DNA of 64,000 nucleotides from Nostoc sp. FACHB-152 (GTDB taxonomy: Bacteria > Cyanobacteriota > Cyanobacteriia > Cyanobacteriales > Nostocaceae): contig NZ_JACJRV010000011.1 of assembly GCF_014697475.1 (NCBI RefSeq), forward strand, positions 1-64,000, written 5' to 3'. Positions within the stretch are counted from its first letter, which is position 1; every line of letters begins with the position of its first letter. The notes beneath the pieces are model-generated. The model searched no databases, was not told the DNA's origin, and saw only the letters and a list, made by a program, of their open reading frames with translations. Of the stretch, positions 16,162 to 25,880 are shown piece by piece. The translations under genes and the position numbers were made by a program.

Positions 16162-18345
16162 TTAGCTTTGAACTGTTGGTTCTTGATTGCCCACCTCTGG
16201 CAGCACAGAAGCAAGGTGAGAAGTAACTTGGCTATAACGGCGAGTAATTAGCAGGGAGGAACGGCATTGAATAGCGAGTGCATCTGTATACCTTCCTAAG
16301 GTTTGACGCTCGATTCCCCAAGCGCGACTAGTGCCAGCAATCGTGAGATCAACTGCTTCTGAGGCAGCAACTACTGCTTGAATTGGTTCTGTTGATTCAA
16401 CAGTTTTAATTTCAATGCGATCGCGTACACTAGGCGGTAATTGTGCTGTTAATTTCTGTAGCTCATAACTTAATTCCTCTGGGCTGTTATTTGGGCTAAC
16501 TACTTGTAAAACCTGCAACATACAGGTATCACGATTAATTAACAGTCTGAAAGCCAGAATTAATGCCAAATCGTCATGAATATTTGCAGAATAAGGAACT
16601 AATAAGCTTTCTAATCGCTCTCTGCCCCGGTCTACAAATACGGCCACATCTACGGGAGCGCTGCTCAGAATTTGGCCAACTCTTCCACCTAAGCGATTGT
16701 TACTAAATGCTGGGCGATGCCATCCCACAAGAATTAAGTTAGGTTGTTCCAGCCTAGCAATTTGGGCTGTTTCCCGTGCAACATTGCTGGATATACGCAC
16801 AATTGGCTGGATGTAAGAACGTGTGGTTGCTGGTTCTAGAGTGTTAATTAATTGCTCTAACTGCTGACGACGCTGGAGAAGAAGTCGGTCGGCTTCGACT
16901 GGGGTACTTTCAAAGGCGTAATCTTCGTCTAATTCAATCAGACTCAGAGGATTAATCAATGCTGGCTGCTGATAGTTTAACGCCAACGCTACAGCTAATT
17001 GCAGCAACCCTTTTTGAGTGCTGGGATTAGCTACCGGGACTAAAATCCGGTATGTATAAGATTCTATAGAGGTAGTATCGGCATTAATTTGTTCTTCTGG
17101 TTCTGCTTCCACTACATCCAATTTGATTAAGCTTTTTGGATATGTCCATTCCAGCAACGGCGAGGTCATAAATGTAGTTACCAATGCCATGATGACTAAC
17201 ATGGTAAAAATCAAGGGCGAAATTACGCCTAACTCTAAACCGATGTTGAGGACAATTAGCTCGGTTAAACCGCGAGTGTTCATTAACCAACCGAGTGCGG
17301 AAGCTTCTCTGCTATTAATTCCACTGACACGCGCCGCGACATAAGTACCAATATACTTACCGGCGATCGCAACTAATAAAACCAATCCGCACAATCCCCA
17401 TAACTCAGGACGGTTCAGCAAACCAATCTGCGTCCGCAAACCACTGTAAGCAAAAAATATTGGCAGTAGAAATATCAAGACAAAATCTTCGGTTTTGACA
17501 GCTAATTCTCGAACTAAGTCTGCATTCTTAGGCATTGCTGCTCCCAGTAAGAATGCGCCAAAAATTAGGTGAATCCCAATCAGTTCCGTAATCAACGCCG
17601 AAGCGACTACCCCCATATAAATTCCAGCTAGAAGTAACTGGCTTAAGCGTCCAGTACGACGGTAGTATGTGGCTAGACGTTGCAGAAACCAACGTCCTAC
17701 AGTCAGCATAAAGCCAATGTAGATGATGCTCTCAAAAATTGTCGGGATTGCACCAGCAAAGTTACCAGTCCGCGCCACGGCGATCGCAACTGCTAAAACA
17801 CACCATGCTGTAACATCATCTACAGCTGCACAAGTTAATGCCAACGTCCCTAAACGCGTCGCCTGCAAGTTGTTTTCGGTAATAATCCGCGCCAATACCG
17901 GAAAAGCAGTAATTGACATGGCTGCGCCTAGAAACAACGCAAAAGCCGTAAAAGACACACTGGCATTAGAAACTAAAGGATATAGCAAAACTGCTAACAA
18001 AGTTCCTAACGAAAAAGGTACTAAAATGCTGACATGAGAAGTTAAGACTGCTACTTCTAACTGACCACTCAGGTATTTAGGATTAAGTTCTAACCCAATC
18101 AAAAACATGAAAAATATTAATCCAACCTGAGACAGAACATTCAAAAACGGAATAGTTTCTGGTGGGAACAAGCTAGTTGCTAAATGGGGAGCAACTAAAC
18201 CAAATAAAGATGGGCCAAGCATAATACCAGCCACTATCTCACCAATTACTAACGGTTGCTTAATGGATTTAAATCCCAGACCTATCAGCCGGGACAATCC
18301 AATAACAATCAGCACCTCAGACAAAACGAGAATAACTGTATGCAT
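16162..18345 (-). CDS. CPA2 cation:proton antiporter with C-terminal USP-like region
   Basis: This 727-residue protein has about 12-13 membrane helices in residues 1-405, with the family stretches IGEIVAGIMLGPSLFG, FFMFLIGLELNPKYL, AAMSITAFPVLARII and LTCAAVDDVTAW. The Asp pair in AAVDD is the ion-binding site. MNTRGLTELIVLNIGLE closes the transport domain. Residues 435-710 hold two universal-stress-protein-like folds (RILVPVANPSTQKGLLQLA, then SLLVPYSANIHDDLALILA), which are soluble and may bind nucleotides to gate transport. The family exchanges Na+ or K+ for H+ at the inner membrane. It is followed 3 bases later by the exported protein gene, and a second CPA2 gene lies upstream on the same strand. 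Confidence 0.9.
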   Translation of the reverse strand: MHTVILVLSEVLIVIGLSRLIGLGFKSIKQPLVIGEIVAGIMLGPSLFGLVAPHLATSLFPPETIPFLNVLSQVGLIFFMFLIGLELNPKYLSGQLEVAVLTSHVSILVPFSLGTLLAVLLYPLVSNASVSFTAFALFLGAAMSITAFPVLARIITENNLQATRLGTLALTCAAVDDVTAWCVLAVAIAVARTGNFAGAIPTIFESIIYIGFMLTVGRWFLQRLATYYRRTGRLSQLLLAGIYMGVVASALITELIGIHLIFGAFLLGAAMPKNADLVRELAVKTEDFVLIFLLPIFFAYSGLRTQIGLLNRPELWGLCGLVLLVAIAGKYIGTYVAARVSGINSREASALGWLMNTRGLTELIVLNIGLELGVISPLIFTMLVIMALVTTFMTSPLLEWTYPKSLIKLDVVEAEPEEQINADTTSIESYTYRILVPVANPSTQKGLLQLAVALALNYQQPALINPLSLIELDEDYAFESTPVEADRLLLQRRQQLEQLINTLEPATTRSYIQPIVRISSNVARETAQIARLEQPNLILVGWHRPAFSNNRLGGRVGQILSSAPVDVAVFVDRGRERLESLLVPYSANIHDDLALILAFRLLINRDTCMLQVLQVVSPNNSPEELSYELQKLTAQLPPSVRDRIEIKTVESTEPIQAVVAASEAVDLTIAGTSRAWGIERQTLGRYTDALAIQCRSSLLITRRYSQVTSHLASVLPEVGNQEPTVQS

Positions 18346-18664
18346 AATTTCCTCTCAATGACCATCTGGTTTCCCTAAGATAATTCTTTAAACAAAGGGA
18401 AATTGTCAACCTTGTTTAGCATATTCAATCTGAATTTATGCGCTATGCTGATGTTAATTCTTGTTAAGGTGCAATTCTAGAATTAAGAACAAATCAGAGA
18501 ATTGTTGAGGTATGACTAGGATAAACCTTAGTAAATAATTAATAGGTATTAGCTAAAAACTTTGGCTGCCTTATTACTCAACGTAAGCAAAAATTTTTAC
18601 CAATATTATTTTATTAATATTTAGCCAATACCTAACTAATTCTTAGTATACAAACTGTAAGCTA
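18346..18664. other. Intergenic region between two antiporter genes
   Basis: 319 AT-rich bases. A short palindrome AATTCTAGAATT is near 18473-18484. I see no ORF, RNA gene or convincing terminator. It probably contains the promoter of the 727-residue antiporter gene. Confidence 0.4.
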
Positions 18665-19960
18665 TTACCACTGAGTTAAGGATTTTTCATAGGTTGTACC
18701 TTGTAAAAAAAGGTCAATTAGTGGCGATGCCATTAGTGTAGTTACAATTGCCATAATCACCATAATAGTAAATAAAGTTGGGGTGATTATACCTTGTTCT
18801 AGCCCAATGTTAAGAATAATTAGCTCCATTAAACCACGAGCATTCATCAGAGCGCCGATAGTTGCGGATTCGCGCCAGTGTTCTCCAGATATTTTAGCGG
18901 CTAACATACACGCACCACCTTTACCAGCAATAGCGATCGCTAAAATTAAAAATGTAATTAACCATAATCCAGGTGTATTTACTAAACCAATTTGAGTATT
19001 CAGCCCAGAGAAGACAAAAAAGATTGGCAGTAAAAATGTAGTAGTTAAATACTCAGTATATTGGCGAATTTGCTCAGAAAATTCGCCGCGTGGCATGACT
19101 GTACCTAACACAAAAGCACCGAATATTGCATATATACCTGTGATGTCAGTAAACCAAGCGCATAACATCAAAATTATTAATAATAATGTGAGAGTTTGCT
19201 TAGTTACCCCAGCATCACGTTTAGTCATTTGGGTAAAAATTTTTAATGCAGATTTTCCGACAAACACTGCAAATATTACATAACAGATACCACCACCAAT
19301 CGCTAAAATGGCAATATTTATAGAATTTTTGACACTAGCGAGGACAATTGCCAGCAAACACCAAGCTACGCCATCATCTACTGATGCTGCTCCTAGTGCA
19401 AGAGTCCCAAAACGAGTTTTTGCTAAACCCCGTTCATAAAGAATGCGAGCTAACATTGGGAATGCGGTAATCGTCATTGATGCACCCATATATAAAGCTG
19501 CTGACCAAGGTGCGACCTTTGCTTGAAAAAATGTACCTTGGTTATATATAAAAAAAGAGGCACCAGCCCCCAGTAAAAATGGTGTGATAATCCCAGATGC
19601 AGATAGTATTCCAGCACTTCTGATATGGTGTTTTAAGAGTTGGGTGTTAAATTCCAACCCAATCAAAAACATATAAATTACCAAACCAATTTGACTGATT
19701 GCATATAAAATCGACATCGATGGGTGAGGTATTTTATCTCCTAATGCAGTCAAGATGGGTAATTTCGGAAAAAGCCATTGCTGAAAATTAGGTGCAATTA
19801 AACCTAATAATGAAGGCCCTAACATTACACCTGCAATCATTTCACATACAACATCTGTTTGTCTAAGATAACGTCGTCCAAAAATTGTAACTATGCGACA
19901 AGTACCTAAAATTATTGTAAGTTGCAGAAATAGCTTGATTATTAGTTCAAAATTCGACAT
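18665..19960 (-). CDS. CPA2 family cation:proton antiporter (short form)
   Basis: This 431-residue protein consists of the transport domain only, about 12-13 helices. Motifs parallel the 727-residue neighbour: MIAGVMLGPSLLGLIAP, YMFLIGLEFNTQLL, ASMTITAFPMLARILYE, LALGAASVDDGVAWCLLA (Asp pair of the ion site) and MNARGLMELIILNIGLEQG. It lacks the USP-like C-terminal domains. It lies 320 bases upstream of the long form on the same strand, so the pair looks like an old tandem duplication with domain gain or loss. Ion specificity (Na+ or K+) cannot be read from the sequence. Confidence 0.88.
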   Translation of the reverse strand: MSNFELIIKLFLQLTIILGTCRIVTIFGRRYLRQTDVVCEMIAGVMLGPSLLGLIAPNFQQWLFPKLPILTALGDKIPHPSMSILYAISQIGLVIYMFLIGLEFNTQLLKHHIRSAGILSASGIITPFLLGAGASFFIYNQGTFFQAKVAPWSAALYMGASMTITAFPMLARILYERGLAKTRFGTLALGAASVDDGVAWCLLAIVLASVKNSINIAILAIGGGICYVIFAVFVGKSALKIFTQMTKRDAGVTKQTLTLLLIILMLCAWFTDITGIYAIFGAFVLGTVMPRGEFSEQIRQYTEYLTTTFLLPIFFVFSGLNTQIGLVNTPGLWLITFLILAIAIAGKGGACMLAAKISGEHWRESATIGALMNARGLMELIILNIGLEQGIITPTLFTIMVIMAIVTTLMASPLIDLFLQGTTYEKSLTQW

Positions 19961-20054
19961 TTTACTTTCTTGAAGTGTAACAAGTATGGCAATTTTAATT
20001 CAAGAAAGTAGAAATTAGGGAAATTAAGTAGAACAGCTTCAATAATTCACGCTA

Positions 20055-20105
20055 TGTCATTGCGTAGGCGTTAGCCTTCCCGAAGGGTATGAAACGAAGT
20101 GGAAT
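20055..20105. repeat. Dispersed palindromic repeat (GCCTTCCCGAAGGGTAT type)
   Basis: The core CCTTCCCGAAGG is a near-perfect palindrome, framed by GCGTAGGCGTTAG and TATGAAACGAAGTGG. It shares the GTAGGCGTAGCC theme with the repeat at 424-452 and is typical of intergenic repeats in Nostocales. It lies upstream of the divergent antiporter and hydrolase genes. Confidence 0.55.
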
Positions 20106-20241
20106 GAATCAATCACAAAGGTTATGTTGATGTTACATTCTGTTACATAGCTAGGTTTATTTTCACCGACTAACTTAACTTAAAATATTAAATAGCAAGT
20201 ATTTTCTGCATCATCTGCGTTTATTTTATCTATTTGTTCAA

Positions 20242-20997
20242 ATGCCAAAAGCTCAAGTTGGAGATATTAGCATTTATTATGAGGTTAAAGGTAGCGGTTA
20301 TCCACTACTAATGATTATGGGTTTAAGCTTCAGTCTTTTGGACTGGGAGGATGTATTTATTGATGAGCTGGCAAAGAATTATCAAGTCATTCTGTTTGAT
20401 AACCGAGATTCTGGACGTACGAAAAGTCAGTCAATCGACAATTACACAACTACTGATATGGCAAATGATGCCGCAGGATTGCTTAATGCTCTAGGAATCG
20501 CACAAGCTCACGTTTTTGGAGTTAGCATGGGCGGTATGATTGCTCAACAGTTTGCCTTAAAATATGCTACCAAGCTAAATAAATTGATATTAGCCTGCAC
20601 GATGGCTGGTGGACACTGTAGCGATTTCATCCCAGATAATCAAGGAAATTTACTTGAGCTTCTTTTTCCCACCTCATATTTAGCTATTTCTCATAATTGG
20701 GAGAAAGCTGAGGTTTTTTTTAGAAAAACCTCACATTACCACAGTCAGGAAGATGGTTTGACAAGACAAATACAGGCGCACACTACTCACGATACCTGTA
20801 ATTTATTGCAAGACATTAAAGCATCTACCTTAATCATCACTGGAGATAGCGATGTCGTAATTCCTGCTTCCAATAGCATTATTTTGAATAACAGAATTTC
20901 TGGTTCACAACTCAAAATTATAAAGCAAGGCGGACATGGATTTATTTATAGCCATACTGCTGAAGTTGCAAAACTATTGACTGAATTTTTAGCATAA
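20242..20997 (+). CDS. Alpha/beta hydrolase
   Basis: This 251-residue hydrolase has the nucleophile elbow GVSMGG (Ser95), the oxyanion region GSGYPLLMIMGL, the catalytic acid in LIITGDSDVVIP and the catalytic His in QGGHGFIYSH. There is no signal peptide, so it is cytosolic. NRDSGRTKS and the small cap domain resemble the group that includes 3-oxoadipate enol-lactonase-like and pimeloyl-ester hydrolase proteins, but the substrate cannot be assigned. It is monocistronic, starting at ATG 20242 with no obvious ribosome-binding site. Confidence 0.88.
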   Translation: MPKAQVGDISIYYEVKGSGYPLLMIMGLSFSLLDWEDVFIDELAKNYQVILFDNRDSGRTKSQSIDNYTTTDMANDAAGLLNALGIAQAHVFGVSMGGMIAQQFALKYATKLNKLILACTMAGGHCSDFIPDNQGNLLELLFPTSYLAISHNWEKAEVFFRKTSHYHSQEDGLTRQIQAHTTHDTCNLLQDIKASTLIITGDSDVVIPASNSIILNNRISGSQLKIIKQGGHGFIYSHTAEVAKLLTEFLA

Positions 20998-21051
20998 TTC
21001 AAATATAGTTAAGTAGAACGAGATATCCATTATTAACTTAATATCACTGCG

Positions 21052-21486
21052 TTACAACCACTGTCCACCGCGAAAGCGCCAACGAGGAAAGATAATTCGC
21101 ATCAAGCTTTGTGATGTCATAAATACTGCAAGCCAAACAACGCTATAGTGCAGAAGAAAAGTTCCAATTGAAAGTTCTGCTTTTGGTAAAGGTATTGGTA
21201 AAAATCCAAATACTTTTGTTCCACAAAATATAAAAAATAGTTCCCAAATCCCAGCTAATAATTGATAAGCTGCTGGCCAGTCCCTATCCCAACGGGATTT
21301 TTGCAAATAGTCATACAGCACATCCCAACCCAGCCCAAAAATAGCAACATAACTCAAAATCCAAAAGTAAACCGAGTTTGCGCCTGGGCCAATTAAGCCC
21401 ATTGCAAAGGGTAATGATACTAATACACCTACCGTGGCTAATAACAATAATCTGGTTTGCCAACGACCGAATAAGGTGGGAGTCAT
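21052..21486 (-). CDS. Four-helix membrane protein, unknown
   Basis: This 144-residue protein has about four hydrophobic helices: LLLLATVGVLVSLPFAMGLI, VYFWILSYVAIFGLGWDVL, LLAGIWELFFIFCGTKVFG and FLLHYSVVWLAVFMTSQSLM. A short charged loop (YLQKSRWDRDWP) and a basic C-terminus face the cytosol. I recognise no domain. It lies 62 bases downstream of the GDSL hydrolase gene on the same strand and may be co-transcribed with it. Confidence 0.65.
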   Translation of the reverse strand: MTPTLFGRWQTRLLLLATVGVLVSLPFAMGLIGPGANSVYFWILSYVAIFGLGWDVLYDYLQKSRWDRDWPAAYQLLAGIWELFFIFCGTKVFGFLPIPLPKAELSIGTFLLHYSVVWLAVFMTSQSLMRIIFPRWRFRGGQWL

Positions 21487-21548
21487 AAAAATGCCCAGTT
21501 GTGAGGAATAGGAAGGCTAGTTAAAAGCGATCGCTTTGAGTTATAAAA

Positions 21549-22268
21549 TTACTTTAGTTGGTACTCTGGCTGAGAATGGTAGGGTGCTAAAGCTTCCCAT
21601 TTCAGCACATCGTCTAACAAAGCTTGATATCCTAAAGTATTAGGATGTAAGCCATCTTCACTCAACCGTTGGCGTAACCAAGTTTCACCGCGTCCCTTCC
21701 AGAAGTCGAATATATCTAAGTAAGGAATTTGGCGTTGGTTGCAAGCTATACGAGTCGCTTCTTTGTAAGCATACTGGTCGCTGTGATTGAAGTAAAAACA
21801 ATCTAGAAACGGCATCTTTGCTTCATCGACTGGAACCATACCCACAAATAAAACTGGGCAGAGTTGCTGTGCTGAATCTAGCAAGTTAGCGATTTCTGAT
21901 TGAAAAACGGCAAAATCTGTGTAATTTTTGCCATTAGCACGACCTAACCGCGCTGAATCATTCACACCTACTGACAGGATAATTAAATCCGGTACACGAT
22001 TGCGAAGTTCACCCCGATGACGGAATTCTACTTCTAATCTTTGGGCTACTTGCTGAGTGCGATCGCCTCTAACACCTAAATTATATAAAACATGACCGGG
22101 GCTATTTGGGAGCATCCACCATCGCCGTAGTTGTTCTACCCAGCCACCGCGTTCAGGATCGCCAAATCCGTAAACTATGCTATCTCCAAGGGCGACAATC
22201 TTCAAAGACTGACATTGATTTGGGGCTAAAGACAGTTGCATTGAAGAAAGAGCTTGTAATGTTTGCAT
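21549..22268 (-). CDS. GDSL/SGNH-type hydrolase
   Basis: This 239-residue protein has all four SGNH blocks: block I IVALGDSIVYGFG (Ser30), block II with Gly in NLGVRGDRT, block III SVGVNDSARL (Asn) and block V EDGLHPNTLGY (Asp and His). No signal peptide is evident, which suggests a cytosolic esterase, thioesterase or acylhydrolase. The substrate is unknown. It diverges from no gene and follows the FHA-oxidoreductase on the same strand, 103 bases away. Confidence 0.88.
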   Translation of the reverse strand: MQTLQALSSMQLSLAPNQCQSLKIVALGDSIVYGFGDPERGGWVEQLRRWWMLPNSPGHVLYNLGVRGDRTQQVAQRLEVEFRHRGELRNRVPDLIILSVGVNDSARLGRANGKNYTDFAVFQSEIANLLDSAQQLCPVLFVGMVPVDEAKMPFLDCFYFNHSDQYAYKEATRIACNQRQIPYLDIFDFWKGRGETWLRQRLSEDGLHPNTLGYQALLDDVLKWEALAPYHSQPEYQLK

Positions 22269-22371
22269 TTTAAAAAACTATATTTTATATCTTTAAAAGA
22301 TTCTATACATTTCTACACTATTCAAGAGTATATTTTTTGTCATTTATCTTATAAGTTAAGTTTGTCGCTAT

Positions 22372-24330
22372 CTAAGGTGACTGATTCAATGACCATTTCA
22401 GCCATTGCCCAAAGGAACTCATCAAATTTAGATGATGAACTCCCGGCGCACGAACAGCAGCCAGTCCATCTACAGCAACTAAAGCGGCGTATTGCAAACC
22501 GAGGAAACTATCAACAGCAGCATAGGGGCCGCCAAGAGTAATTGCACCTGCGGCGTACATTTGACCTTTGGTATTACGCATTTCTACCAATTCAAAATTA
22601 TTGGCTACAACTAATCGCCCCAAGTGATTTAATGGCAGGTTGTAATGCTTCACCAAGTCTTCGAGAAGTGGGTTGGCTTGGACTTTGGCATCTAAACCTG
22701 TGGCATCAACAATAAAGTCAGCACCCAGTTTCATTTCACCAAAACCTTTTTCGCGGATATGGGTAATTGTGCGGTTTTGGCTATCTCGTTCTACAGTTAA
22801 AACTTCTCCAAAGGTAATTTGATACCAACCTTCTTTTAAACCCTCTTCCGTGATACGTTGCCAGTCGTGGCGGTCGGCAGTAGTTGTGCCACCCCAGTCT
22901 GTTAGTAAACGTTTGCGTTCATCGGGACTGGCTTGTTCTAACATGACGCGGAGTTCCCCACCCCAGCAAGCTTTGGGCCAGTTGAACGGTTGAAATTCGT
23001 AATGATTTTTGACTAAGCGTTGGGCTTTTTGAAATTTGTTACCTTGGGGTTTAGGCGATCGCATTAAATGCAAAACTGTAATATTAGGATTTTTTCTCCT
23101 AGCTTCATAAACTCGCTGCACAATGCGTGAAGCTACAATTCCCCTACCGCGTAGCAATATAGTCCCACCTTGTTTTTCTAATTGCTCATAAACATGATCA
23201 TGTGCTTCGTAAGCATTCACAACCGACTTAAAATCTTGATATTTTTCTCGATACGCTTGCAAATCAGGAAGAAATTGAATTGCGGGATATCCGGTAGCTA
23301 AATGTAAATAACGAGTTACTAAAAAAGCATAATTACCTGGGCTGCGAGAATAAGCAATGCAATATCTTCCATCATCAGTTTTGCGAATTGCCCTAACTCG
23401 TCCATAACGATAAATTTGTTGCCAACCAATACGCTTGGCTTCTCTATCTATAGAATCAAAAACATTACCCGCGCGGGGTGTATAAGTCTCTGCAAAAGTT
23501 GGTTCAGCAAACACCTGCCATAAATATTTCGCGGTTGTGTTCAATTGACCTTTACTCAAATCACGCCAAGCTTCTCGCAAAGCATAGCTAGGCCAGCCCC
23601 AAATATTATCTGGGCAAGAATCAGAATTAGAACGCAGTCTCTCATGTAAAGGAATTTGCGAATTCATGCACAAACGCTTGTAACGGGCATAGGGTTCTAC
23701 CTCTAACCCAACAGCCACAATCTTTTCAGCGCGTACACCACTAATTCGTAATAAATCAACCCAAATAAAACTACCCAGTCCTGCACCCACCGCTAGATAA
23801 TCACATTCATCCACTGGTAAACCTGTAGCATGAAGTGCTTGGACTATAACTTTTTCTTCCGTCTGAAATACTGGCGGCGGAAAATTGCTGCCGAGAGGTG
23901 TTACAGGCGGCGTTGGCGGTAAGCTGGGGTCAGGAGTATTAGTATTAGGGTTAAACCAAATCATTGACGGTGGGCTAGTTGGTTGTGCTGTTGCGTTAAC
24001 ACCAAACGTCACCGTTATCATGTAAGGCCCTATCTGCAATGTATCCCCATCATTCAGAATACTGCGCTGTTGTTTTTGACCATTAACAAACACACCATTA
24101 ACACTACCTTGGTCAATGACTACTAATTGATTTTGTTCCCAGTCAATTAAGGCATGGTAGCGAGACACTTCATTACTATTTAGCAGCATTCTAGAAACAC
24201 GCTGTCCGCCAAGTTCCGCAGGCAAACGAGCGAATTCTCTGCCAAAAGCTATCGGCACACCCAACTGAGGTTCTCGCCGTTCCCCTGTCGCCGGATCTTC
24301 CCAACTTAATCGCACTTGGAGGTTAGTCAT
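22372..24330 (-). CDS. FHA domain fused to an FAD/NAD(P)-binding-like domain
   Basis: This 652-residue protein begins with an FHA phosphothreonine-binding domain (residues 25-110): IAFGREFARLPAELGG, NSNEVSRYHALIDWEQ, VIDQGSVNGVFVNGQKQ. A Pro/Thr-rich linker follows, then a large domain resembling flavin-dependent oxidoreductases. Its landmarks are YLAVGAGLGSFIWVDLL, YLHLATGYPAIQFLPDL, the second nucleotide-binding-like stretch ILLRGRGIVASRIVQRV, and FIVDATGLDAKV near the end. The canonical GxGxxG is altered, so cofactor binding is not certain. The fusion suggests an enzyme recruited to threonine-phosphorylated partners of Ser/Thr kinases. Its start codon is embedded in a heptamer repeat. It lies 78 bases after another FHA gene, probably as one operon. 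Confidence 0.82.
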   Translation of the reverse strand: MTNLQVRLSWEDPATGERREPQLGVPIAFGREFARLPAELGGQRVSRMLLNSNEVSRYHALIDWEQNQLVVIDQGSVNGVFVNGQKQQRSILNDGDTLQIGPYMITVTFGVNATAQPTSPPSMIWFNPNTNTPDPSLPPTPPVTPLGSNFPPPVFQTEEKVIVQALHATGLPVDECDYLAVGAGLGSFIWVDLLRISGVRAEKIVAVGLEVEPYARYKRLCMNSQIPLHERLRSNSDSCPDNIWGWPSYALREAWRDLSKGQLNTTAKYLWQVFAEPTFAETYTPRAGNVFDSIDREAKRIGWQQIYRYGRVRAIRKTDDGRYCIAYSRSPGNYAFLVTRYLHLATGYPAIQFLPDLQAYREKYQDFKSVVNAYEAHDHVYEQLEKQGGTILLRGRGIVASRIVQRVYEARRKNPNITVLHLMRSPKPQGNKFQKAQRLVKNHYEFQPFNWPKACWGGELRVMLEQASPDERKRLLTDWGGTTTADRHDWQRITEEGLKEGWYQITFGEVLTVERDSQNRTITHIREKGFGEMKLGADFIVDATGLDAKVQANPLLEDLVKHYNLPLNHLGRLVVANNFELVEMRNTKGQMYAAGAITLGGPYAAVDSFLGLQYAALVAVDGLAAVRAPGVHHLNLMSSFGQWLKWSLNQSP

Positions 24331-24365
24331 TGGTCAATAGTCAATGGTCATTTGTCATTAGTTAT
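24324..24365. repeat. STRR: six heptamers covering the start of the FHA-oxidoreductase gene
   Basis: TAGTCAT, TGGTCAA, TAGTCAA, TGGTCAT, TTGTCAT, TAGTTAT in plus-strand reading. The start codon of the minus-strand gene (CAT at 24328-24330) is part of the first unit. Confidence 0.8.
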
Positions 24366-24408
24366 AGTCTGTCTTGCCCCTCCTGTCTTCTCTGCCTCGC
24401 CTACTCCC

Positions 24409-24981
24409 TCAAAGCCTCGGTGCAACTAGCACACTAACTGCTGCTGCCAAAGAAGTACCGCACCAAGGACAGCCAATTTGAAGATTTTCTGGCGGGGATA
24501 CTTTATGACATTTAGGACACTCTAAGCCATATACTCCCTGTGGTGTAGGTGGTGTTGGCACATAGGGATGCCTCATCTGTACTATTGGCTGCTGGTATCC
24601 TGGGGGCTTAGATGGCTGGGGTGGTGTCAGAATTGTCGCTGGAATGCTGTCGATGGTAATAGCAGTGACTTGAAGTTGCATTTGACCCAGATAAATTATG
24701 CTGCTTTGATGTAAAGGTTTTTCACCTTGTACTAGTTGCTGTCCATCGACAAGGGGGGGATTTTGCGATCGCAAATTTCTGATATAAAAGCTATGCTGCT
24801 GATTGTGAAAAAAGATTTCAACGTGTAGACCAGATACAGTTGGGTCAGTCAAAACAATATCGCACCGCAGTGGGTCACGGCCAATGCGGACAGTGCCAGG
24901 ATTTTTACTTGGCTGTTGTTCGTAAATATTATGAGTTTTTAATTGACCTGCATCTTGCCACTGTAAAGTTAGTGCGTTCAT
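24409..24981 (-). CDS. FHA domain protein with C-terminal zinc ribbon
   Basis: Residues 28-105 of this 190-residue protein form an FHA domain: VRIGRDPLRCDIVLTDPTVS, GLHVEIFF, FYIRNLRSQNPPLVDGQQL. A Pro-rich linker of about 45 residues follows, then a zinc-ribbon with two CxxC pairs (CPKCH and CPWCG) and a hydrophobic tail. The combination suggests a phosphothreonine-reading adaptor. It lies directly upstream of the second FHA gene (78 bases), and the two likely act in one Ser/Thr-kinase pathway. No kinase or phosphatase gene is in the window. Confidence 0.82.
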   Translation of the reverse strand: MNALTLQWQDAGQLKTHNIYEQQPSKNPGTVRIGRDPLRCDIVLTDPTVSGLHVEIFFHNQQHSFYIRNLRSQNPPLVDGQQLVQGEKPLHQSSIIYLGQMQLQVTAITIDSIPATILTPPQPSKPPGYQQPIVQMRHPYVPTPPTPQGVYGLECPKCHKVSPPENLQIGCPWCGTSLAAAVSVLVAPRL

Positions 24982-25183
24982 TGTTTTGGCTGGAATAACT
25001 CGTATTTTGTTACTTCATACTTTTTCTGTGCGATTCCTAACACGACTAACTAGGGGCAAGCAAGTACTGAGAAACAAACTTTAAACAAGCATCACACTAA
25101 TTTTTTTACTATTACAGCACATAGCAGCTAAGTGAGATACAAATTTTAAGAACAAAGCCATATACCAATAGGCTTTCAACCCT

Positions 25184-25211
25184 ATTGTCTATTGCCTGTT
25201 GCCTGTTACCT
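25184..25211. repeat. STRR: four heptamers at the end of the endonuclease V gene
   Basis: ATTGTCT, ATTGCCT, GTTGCCT, GTTACCT. The stop codon of the minus-strand gene (25208-25206) lies in the last unit. Confidence 0.75.
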
Positions 25212-25880
25212 GCTGTTTCTATTAGAAGCTAATTTATCAGCTATACGCGTAGTTTCAGGCAATCGATACTTTGGCGTACAACGCAATACGTAATCAATGG
25301 CTGTAGGTAGGCTAACTTTATGACCACTAGAAATATACAAAGGTTTAACTCCAAGACGCGTGCGTAAAACTGCGCCAATGGTTTCACCTTTATGTATTAG
25401 TGGTTGCCAACTACCTCTAGTCTCTGCCAATTCTTGATGCTTCCCAATTAGCAGTGATTTAGCTACACCAATTGTCGGCATATCCAAAATAACACCTAGA
25501 TGACTGGCTATACCTAATCTTCGAGGGTGAGCAATGCCTTGACCATCACAAAGGATAATATCTGGTGCTGTTTGAATTTTTTCTAAGGCATCAAGTACAG
25601 CAGGAATTTCTCGAAATGAGAGGAAGCCAGGGATGTAGGGAAATGAAGTAGGACGATGGGCTAGGGTCGTCTCAACCACCTGCAAATCAGGAAAACTTAA
25701 TACTGCTACAGCTGCACGGCTAATAGTGCCATCAGCTTCAAAACCCATATCCACCCCAGCAACATAACGAATAGGTTCGGAAAATCTATCTTCTGTAATC
25801 ACCTGTTCGCGCAAATTTTCTTGAATTTTAATAGCTTCCTCTACTGTTTGAGGCCAAGCATGATGTTGATAAATTTTCAT
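25206..25880 (-). CDS. nfi: Endonuclease V
   Basis: This 224-residue protein has the full EndoV signature. YVAGVDMGF contains the metal-binding Asp44. [11 protein letters not shown] holds the conserved Tyr wedge and Glu91. [21 protein letters not shown] carries Asp112. GVAKSLL and [11 protein letters not shown] follow. The enzyme cuts near deaminated bases (inosine) in DNA or RNA and acts in the cytosol. The chain is of normal length. The C-terminal residues and the stop codon come from a heptamer repeat, so the natural end of the gene was probably slightly different. It stands alone, 224 bases downstream of the FHA gene start. Confidence 0.92.
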   Translation of the reverse strand: MKIYQHHAWPQTVEEAIKIQENLREQVITEDRFSEPIRYVAGVDMGFEADGTISRAAVAVLSFPDLQVVETTLAHRPTSFPYIPGFLSFREIPAVLDALEKIQTAPDIILCDGQGIAHPRRLGIASHLGVILDMPTIGVAKSLLIGKHQELAETRGSWQPLIHKGETIGAVLRTRLGVKPLYISSGHKVSLPTAIDYVLRCTPKYRLPETTRIADKLASNRNSR

